Positions 12,291 to 15,880 of a DNA stretch of 15,880 nucleotides are shown here, piece after piece. Both the position numbers and the translations under genes were made by a program. This DNA comes from Pedosphaera sp. GTDB lineage: Bacteria; Verrucomicrobiota; Verrucomicrobiia; Limisphaerales; SIAT01. The DNA lies in contig SIAT01000022.1 in assembly GCA_009691645.1 (NCBI GenBank), positions 1 through 15,880 on the forward strand, written 5' to 3'. How positions within the stretch are numbered: the first letter of the stretch is position 1; every line of letters begins with the position of its first letter. The notes beneath the pieces are model-generated. The model was not told the origin of the DNA. It worked only from the letters and a program-made list of their open reading frames with translations, and made no database searches.

Positions 12291-14804
12291 TCAATGATTG
12301 AAGAGGAATTCCTTCGTATTGAACAAGGCCCAGATGACGTCTTCGTAGGCTTTGCGTGCGTCGGCTTGGACGACTTTGCCCTCTTTGTCCTTCGGCTGTT
12401 TCAAGAGGTGTTCGCGGGCGAGCGAGAGTTCGCCGGTGTCGGGTTGGCGGGCGAAAGCGAGCAGGTAGAGCTCGCGGATTTTCTCATCGTCAGACCGGCT
12501 GTCGGCGACGAGCAACGCGGCGCGGCCTGTGTTGCTGGCGAGCTTGTCCTGAATGTCACGCGAGTTGAGCAGGTGCAGGCTCTGCGCGAGGCTGGCGTCC
12601 ATCGAACGTTCGCATTCGCAGGCGCTCGAGGAATCGGGCCGGCCGAACACGGTGAGGAAATAGCTGGTGGCGTTGAAGCTATTGTCGGGCAACTGCACGG
12701 CACGCGTGTCCGCGGGCAGGCCGGCGAAACCGCCACCGGACTTGGTCAGGCCGTTGACGGCATCAAACAGCACCTCGGCACTGAGGCGCTTCGGATAGTA
12801 ACGCGAGAAGTTGTGCTTGTCGGCGGCGTTGTACTTGTTCGGCACAGAGCTGAGTTGGTAGGTCTTCGACTGGCAGAGCGTGCGGACGAACTGCTTCATG
12901 TCGTACTTGCTGGCGACGAAGTAGCGGGCCAGCGCGTCGAGCAACTCGGGGTTCACCGGCGGGTTCGTCTCGCGCATGTCATCTTCCGGCTCGACGAGGC
13001 CGCGATTGAAGAAGTGCTTCCAGTAACGGTTCGCCAGCGTGTGGGCGAAGAACGGGTTGTCCTTCGCGCTCAACCAATCGGCGAGCGCGTGGCGCGGATC
13101 TTCGTCCGGCGCGAGTTCCACCGGCGGCGCACCGAGGCCGGCGGGCTTGACCGTCTGCGAGTTCTTCTTGTTCACCGCGCTGGCATTGCCGCGGCGATGG
13201 TAAATGACTTCTTCGCCAGCCTGCGAACCGGGCTTGCGCGCGACCTGCGAGAAGAAGGCCGAGAAACTATAGTAATCGTTCTGGCTCCATTTCTCGTACG
13301 GATGATGATGGCACTGGGCGCACTGCAGGCGCGTGCCGAGGAAGAGCTGCGCGGTGTCTTCGAGTTGCATGTTCGCGGTGGTCACCTGCCGGTACCAAGC
13401 GACCGGCGGATTGGAGGCGATGTCGCCGGAGGCGGCGAGCACTTCACGGGCGAACTGGTCGTACGGCTTGTTCGCGACGAGGGCATCGCGGATCCACGCG
13501 TGGAAGGCGTAGTTGCCGCGCTGGTGCGTGGGCTGGCCGCGTTTGTTGCGGAGCAGCGAGGCCCATTTGTTGGCGAAATAATCAGCGTAATCGGTGCCCT
13601 CGAGCAGGCGGTCGATCAGCAGGTCGCGCTTGCTCGGACCGGCGTCGGCGAGGAAGGCGCGCGATTCCTCGAGCGTCGGCAGGCGGCCGCCGAGATCAAG
13701 CGTGACGCGGCGGATGAACGTGGCGTCATCGCACACTTCGGAGGCCGGCATGCCGACGGCCTTGAGTTTGTTGAAGACGATTTCGTCGATGAAGTTCCGC
13801 GCGGGCGGAAGCTTTTCCACCGGCGCACCGAGCGGCACCGTGGCTCGGAACACCGAGACTTTGCCCTGATAACGGATCATCACCCCCACGTCGCCCGGCT
13901 GCTGGAAGACGGAGACGTGGCCGGTGTTCTCGGCTTTGCCCATCTCTTTGTCGTTCGCCTCATACACGGCGGTGTGGGTCACATCCTCGGCGGTGCCGTC
14001 GGTGTAATAAGCGGTGACGGCGAGCTGCTGGTTGCCACCAAGAGCCAGCGTGCGCTGCTTGGGGAAGACCTCGATGCGCGCGACGGTCGGATCGGTCGGG
14101 TTGCCGTAGGACATGCCCTGCGCGATCCAGCGACTGATCAGCTGGTAATCAAATGAATCCGCATCGATGCGTTTGCCGCCGCCGTGCGGCACCATCGCGG
14201 AGGCTTTGAGCAGGAGCAGGCTGCGCTCGGGCGCGGCGGGCAGCACGCGACGGCCGCGCCCTTCCTTGACGAGATATTCGTAATCTTCCGTCGGCTCGAA
14301 ACCGAGCAGCGAGAGCTTGAAACCATTTTGACCGCCGCTCTTGCCGTGGCAACCGCCGCTGTTGCAGCCGGACTTGGTGAAGATCGGTACGATCTGATTC
14401 GCGAAGTTGATCGGCAACCCAATGGTGGCCTTCTCGACCGCGACGGCGAGCGTGGCTTTGAGTCCATCCTTCGTCTGCGCGGTGATGGTGGTCGCACCGT
14501 CGGCGGCAGGAGTGATGAGGCCGTTGGCGGCGATGCGTACGAGGTTGGCGGGCGCGCTGGTGAAAGTCACTTCGTGCGTCACATCGCGCAGGGCACCGGC
14601 GGCATCGCGCGCAGTGATGACGAGTTGCTGGCGCGCGTCCTTGCCGACGAGGCGGACCGGTTTGCCGACCTCGCTGGCGGTGACGCGCACTTGGATCTCG
14701 AGCGCCACGGCCTTGGCAGGCGCGGCGGGCTTGATTTCAGCGGCGCGGGCGGCGAAGTGACTCGTGGCGAGAACGAATCCGAGCGCAGTGATGATGTGTT
14801 TCAT
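12291..14804 (-). CDS. DUF1549/DUF1553 protein with Ig-like domains and heme-type motifs
   Basis: An 837-residue exported protein of a family known almost only from Planctomycetes, Verrucomicrobia and relatives; its biochemical role is unknown. A signal peptide spans about 1-22 (ARA-A cleavage). Big_2-like Ig domains lie at about 32-122 and 240-325. Between them is a cytochrome-like segment with C147-NSGG-C152-H153, a CX4CH spacing. DUF1549 (about 336-520) starts with RNFIDEIVFNKLKAVG and contains C495-AQ-C498-H499, a normal CXXCH, in LQCAQCHHHPYEKW. DUF1553 (about 565-832) includes HTLANRYWKHFFNRGLVEPEDDMR, here cited by its ends at 588-611, FGRPDSSSACECERS (720-734) and a C-terminal WALFNTKEFLFNH. 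It follows the partial DUF1501 gene by 11 bp and precedes another by 30 bp. Heme attachment is plausible but not shown. Confidence 0.92.
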   Translation of the reverse strand: MKHIITALGFVLATSHFAARAAEIKPAAPAKAVALEIQVRVTASEVGKPVRLVGKDARQQLVITARDAAGALRDVTHEVTFTSAPANLVRIAANGLITPAADGATTITAQTKDGLKATLAVAVEKATIGLPINFANQIVPIFTKSGCNSGGCHGKSGGQNGFKLSLLGFEPTEDYEYLVKEGRGRRVLPAAPERSLLLLKASAMVPHGGGKRIDADSFDYQLISRWIAQGMSYGNPTDPTVARIEVFPKQRTLALGGNQQLAVTAYYTDGTAEDVTHTAVYEANDKEMGKAENTGHVSVFQQPGDVGVMIRYQGKVSVFRATVPLGAPVEKLPPARNFIDEIVFNKLKAVGMPASEVCDDATFIRRVTLDLGGRLPTLEESRAFLADAGPSKRDLLIDRLLEGTDYADYFANKWASLLRNKRGQPTHQRGNYAFHAWIRDALVANKPYDQFAREVLAASGDIASNPPVAWYRQVTTANMQLEDTAQLFLGTRLQCAQCHHHPYEKWSQNDYYSFSAFFSQVARKPGSQAGEEVIYHRRGNASAVNKKNSQTVKPAGLGAPPVELAPDEDPRHALADWLSAKDNPFFAHTLANRYWKHFFNRGLVEPEDDMRETNPPVNPELLDALARYFVASKYDMKQFVRTLCQSKTYQLSSVPNKYNAADKHNFSRYYPKRLSAEVLFDAVNGLTKSGGGFAGLPADTRAVQLPDNSFNATSYFLTVFGRPDSSSACECERSMDASLAQSLHLLNSRDIQDKLASNTGRAALLVADSRSDDEKIRELYLLAFARQPDTGELSLAREHLLKQPKDKEGKVVQADARKAYEDVIWALFNTKEFLFNH

Positions 14805-14815
14805 AGGCGTTTAGG

Positions 14816-15880
14816 TTAAATGAGTTCTTTGAGCGGTTGAAGTCCATTTTCGACGACGTAATGCGGCCGGCCAGCCAAGTCGCTGACGGTCGCTGTGTTC
14901 ACGTCGATCCCGAGGTGATTGTAAAGTGTGGAGAAAACTTCGCCGAAACGCACGGGGCGCTCGTCGGCCTCGCCGCCGAGGCGGTCGGTGGAGCCGATGA
15001 CCTGCCCGTGCCGCATGCCGCCGCCGGCGAGCAGTGCGCAGGAGACGTTCGGCCAATGGTCGCGGCCCGCATCTTTGTTGATCTTGGGCGTGCGGCCGAA
15101 TTCGCCCCAAACGACGACCGCGACATCTTTGTCGAGGCCGCGTTCGTGCAGATCCTCGATGAGCGCGGACACGCCGCGATCGAGGTGCGGCAGATCTTCG
15201 CGGGCGGTTTTGAAATTGTTGCCGTGGTAATCCCAGAAACCGAACGAGACCGTCACCACACGCGCGCCGGCTTCGACAAGGCGGCGGGCGAGCAGGAACT
15301 GTTCGGTGAGCCGCGGGGCGCCGTCGCCGCGCGGGCGCGGATCGCCTTTGCCGTAACGAGCGATGAGGCGCGGATCTTCCTTCTGCCAGTCGAGCGCTTC
15401 TGCCAGCCGGCTCGAAGTGAGCACGCCGAAAGCTTGCTGGTGAAACGCATCGAGACCTTCCATCAAACCGCTCGCATCCACATCGCGACGGAAGCGATCG
15501 AAGCTGCCGAGCAGCGCCTTGCGGTCCGCCAGTCGGTCGAGCGTCATGTCGCGCAGCACCATGTCCGCTTTGGCATCGCCTTCGGGTCGGAAAGAACGGT
15601 GGGCCACGCCGAGGAAACCGGGCGTGCCGGCGTTGTACGGCTTGTGCTGCATCACCGGTTCAAGCCCGATGAACGGCGGCACCGCGCGGGCCGACGCTCC
15701 TTGCAGGCGCGAGACCGTGGCGCCAAAAGTCGGCCAGCCGCCGATAGGCTGCGAGCTGCTGCGCAGCCGGCCGGTCATGCACTGGAAATCGCTGTGATCA
15801 TCGCGCGCGCCGACCATCGAGCGGATGATCGTGTATTTATCGGCGATCTTCGCGAGCTGCGGCAGGTGTTCGCAAATCTG
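14816..15880 (-). CDS. DUF1501 exported protein, second copy (N-terminus outside window)
   Basis: The C-terminal 354 residues of a second DUF1501 protein; the frame stays open to the window edge at 15880, so the start is outside. An internal Met at 15817 is not the start, because the residues before it (ICEHLPQLAKIADKYTIIRS) align with ICDLLPMSAKIQHKYSVIRS of the other copy. Other shared motifs are LARRLVEAGARVVTV, WGEFGRTPKINKDAGRDHWPN, LAGGGMRHGQVIGSTDR, and a C-terminus of the type AGRPHYVV...LKELI. It differs in most connecting sequence, so duplication is not recent. It is the first visible gene of the leftward operon, 11 bp before the DUF1549/DUF1553 gene. DUF1501 next to DUF1549/DUF1553 is the usual pairing in Planctomycetes and Verrucomicrobia. 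Confidence 0.9.
   Translation of the reverse strand, partial: QICEHLPQLAKIADKYTIIRSMVGARDDHSDFQCMTGRLRSSSQPIGGWPTFGATVSRLQGASARAVPPFIGLEPVMQHKPYNAGTPGFLGVAHRSFRPEGDAKADMVLRDMTLDRLADRKALLGSFDRFRRDVDASGLMEGLDAFHQQAFGVLTSSRLAEALDWQKEDPRLIARYGKGDPRPRGDGAPRLTEQFLLARRLVEAGARVVTVSFGFWDYHGNNFKTAREDLPHLDRGVSALIEDLHERGLDKDVAVVVWGEFGRTPKINKDAGRDHWPNVSCALLAGGGMRHGQVIGSTDRLGGEADERPVRFGEVFSTLYNHLGIDVNTATVSDLAGRPHYVVENGLQPLKELI

Noticed and set aside
12132..14156. A 674-codon open frame on the plus strand opposite the DUF1549/DUF1553 gene.
   Set aside because: No recognisable domain; it spans the end of one gene, a gap and most of another on the other strand, as a compositional shadow would.
1..15880. CRISPR arrays, tRNA or rRNA genes, insertion sequences, integrases and attachment sites.
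   Set aside because: No regularly spaced repeats, no tRNA-like or rRNA sequence and no transposase or integrase frame were seen; gene order and composition look uniform.

Overview
The window looks like chromosomal DNA from a GC-rich member of the Planctomycetota–Verrucomicrobiota group, most likely a verrucomicrobium. The main clue is the right two thirds, a run of exported proteins of families (DUF1501, DUF1549/DUF1553, planctomycete-type cytochrome c, PPC-domain and WD40 proteins) that are expanded together in that superphylum. None of the genes has a clear Shine-Dalgarno sequence, which fits but does not prove this. I see no RNA genes, insertion sequences, CRISPR arrays or phage genes. Assignments rest on motif reading only.

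Left part (1-5025), phosphate block. A polyphosphate kinase gene (ppk1, + strand, 5' end outside the window) runs to 1924. It meets, almost stop to stop, a leftward ROK-family sugar kinase gene (1927-2901) that lacks the usual zinc-binding cysteines. A 187-bp divergent region (2902-3088) separates the kinase from a rightward two-gene operon for a PhoB-like response regulator (3089-3784) and a PhoR-like histidine kinase (3811-5025). This region carries two mirrored promoter-like units with identical boxes and, on the phoB side, three heptamers at 11-bp spacing that resemble a Pho box. The set suggests coordinated control of phosphate sensing and polyphosphate synthesis, perhaps with sugar phosphorylation.

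Right part (5019-15880), exported-protein operon. Five leftward genes are tightly spaced. In transcription order they are: a DUF1501 protein (5' end outside the window), a DUF1549/DUF1553 protein with Ig-like domains and two heme-type motifs, a second DUF1501 protein with a twin-arginine-like signal, a PPC-domain protein, and a large protein with a cytochrome c domain followed by two apparent seven-bladed WD40 propellers joined by a long Ala/Lys/Glu-rich coil. Gaps are 11, 30, 94 and 32 bp, so co-transcription is likely. All of those with a visible N-terminus have an export signal, so a cell-envelope redox or hydrolytic complex is the natural inference; its substrate is unknown. The PPC and WD40 proteins share an unusual coil segment, including an identical eight-residue stretch, which hints that they interact or exchanged sequence.
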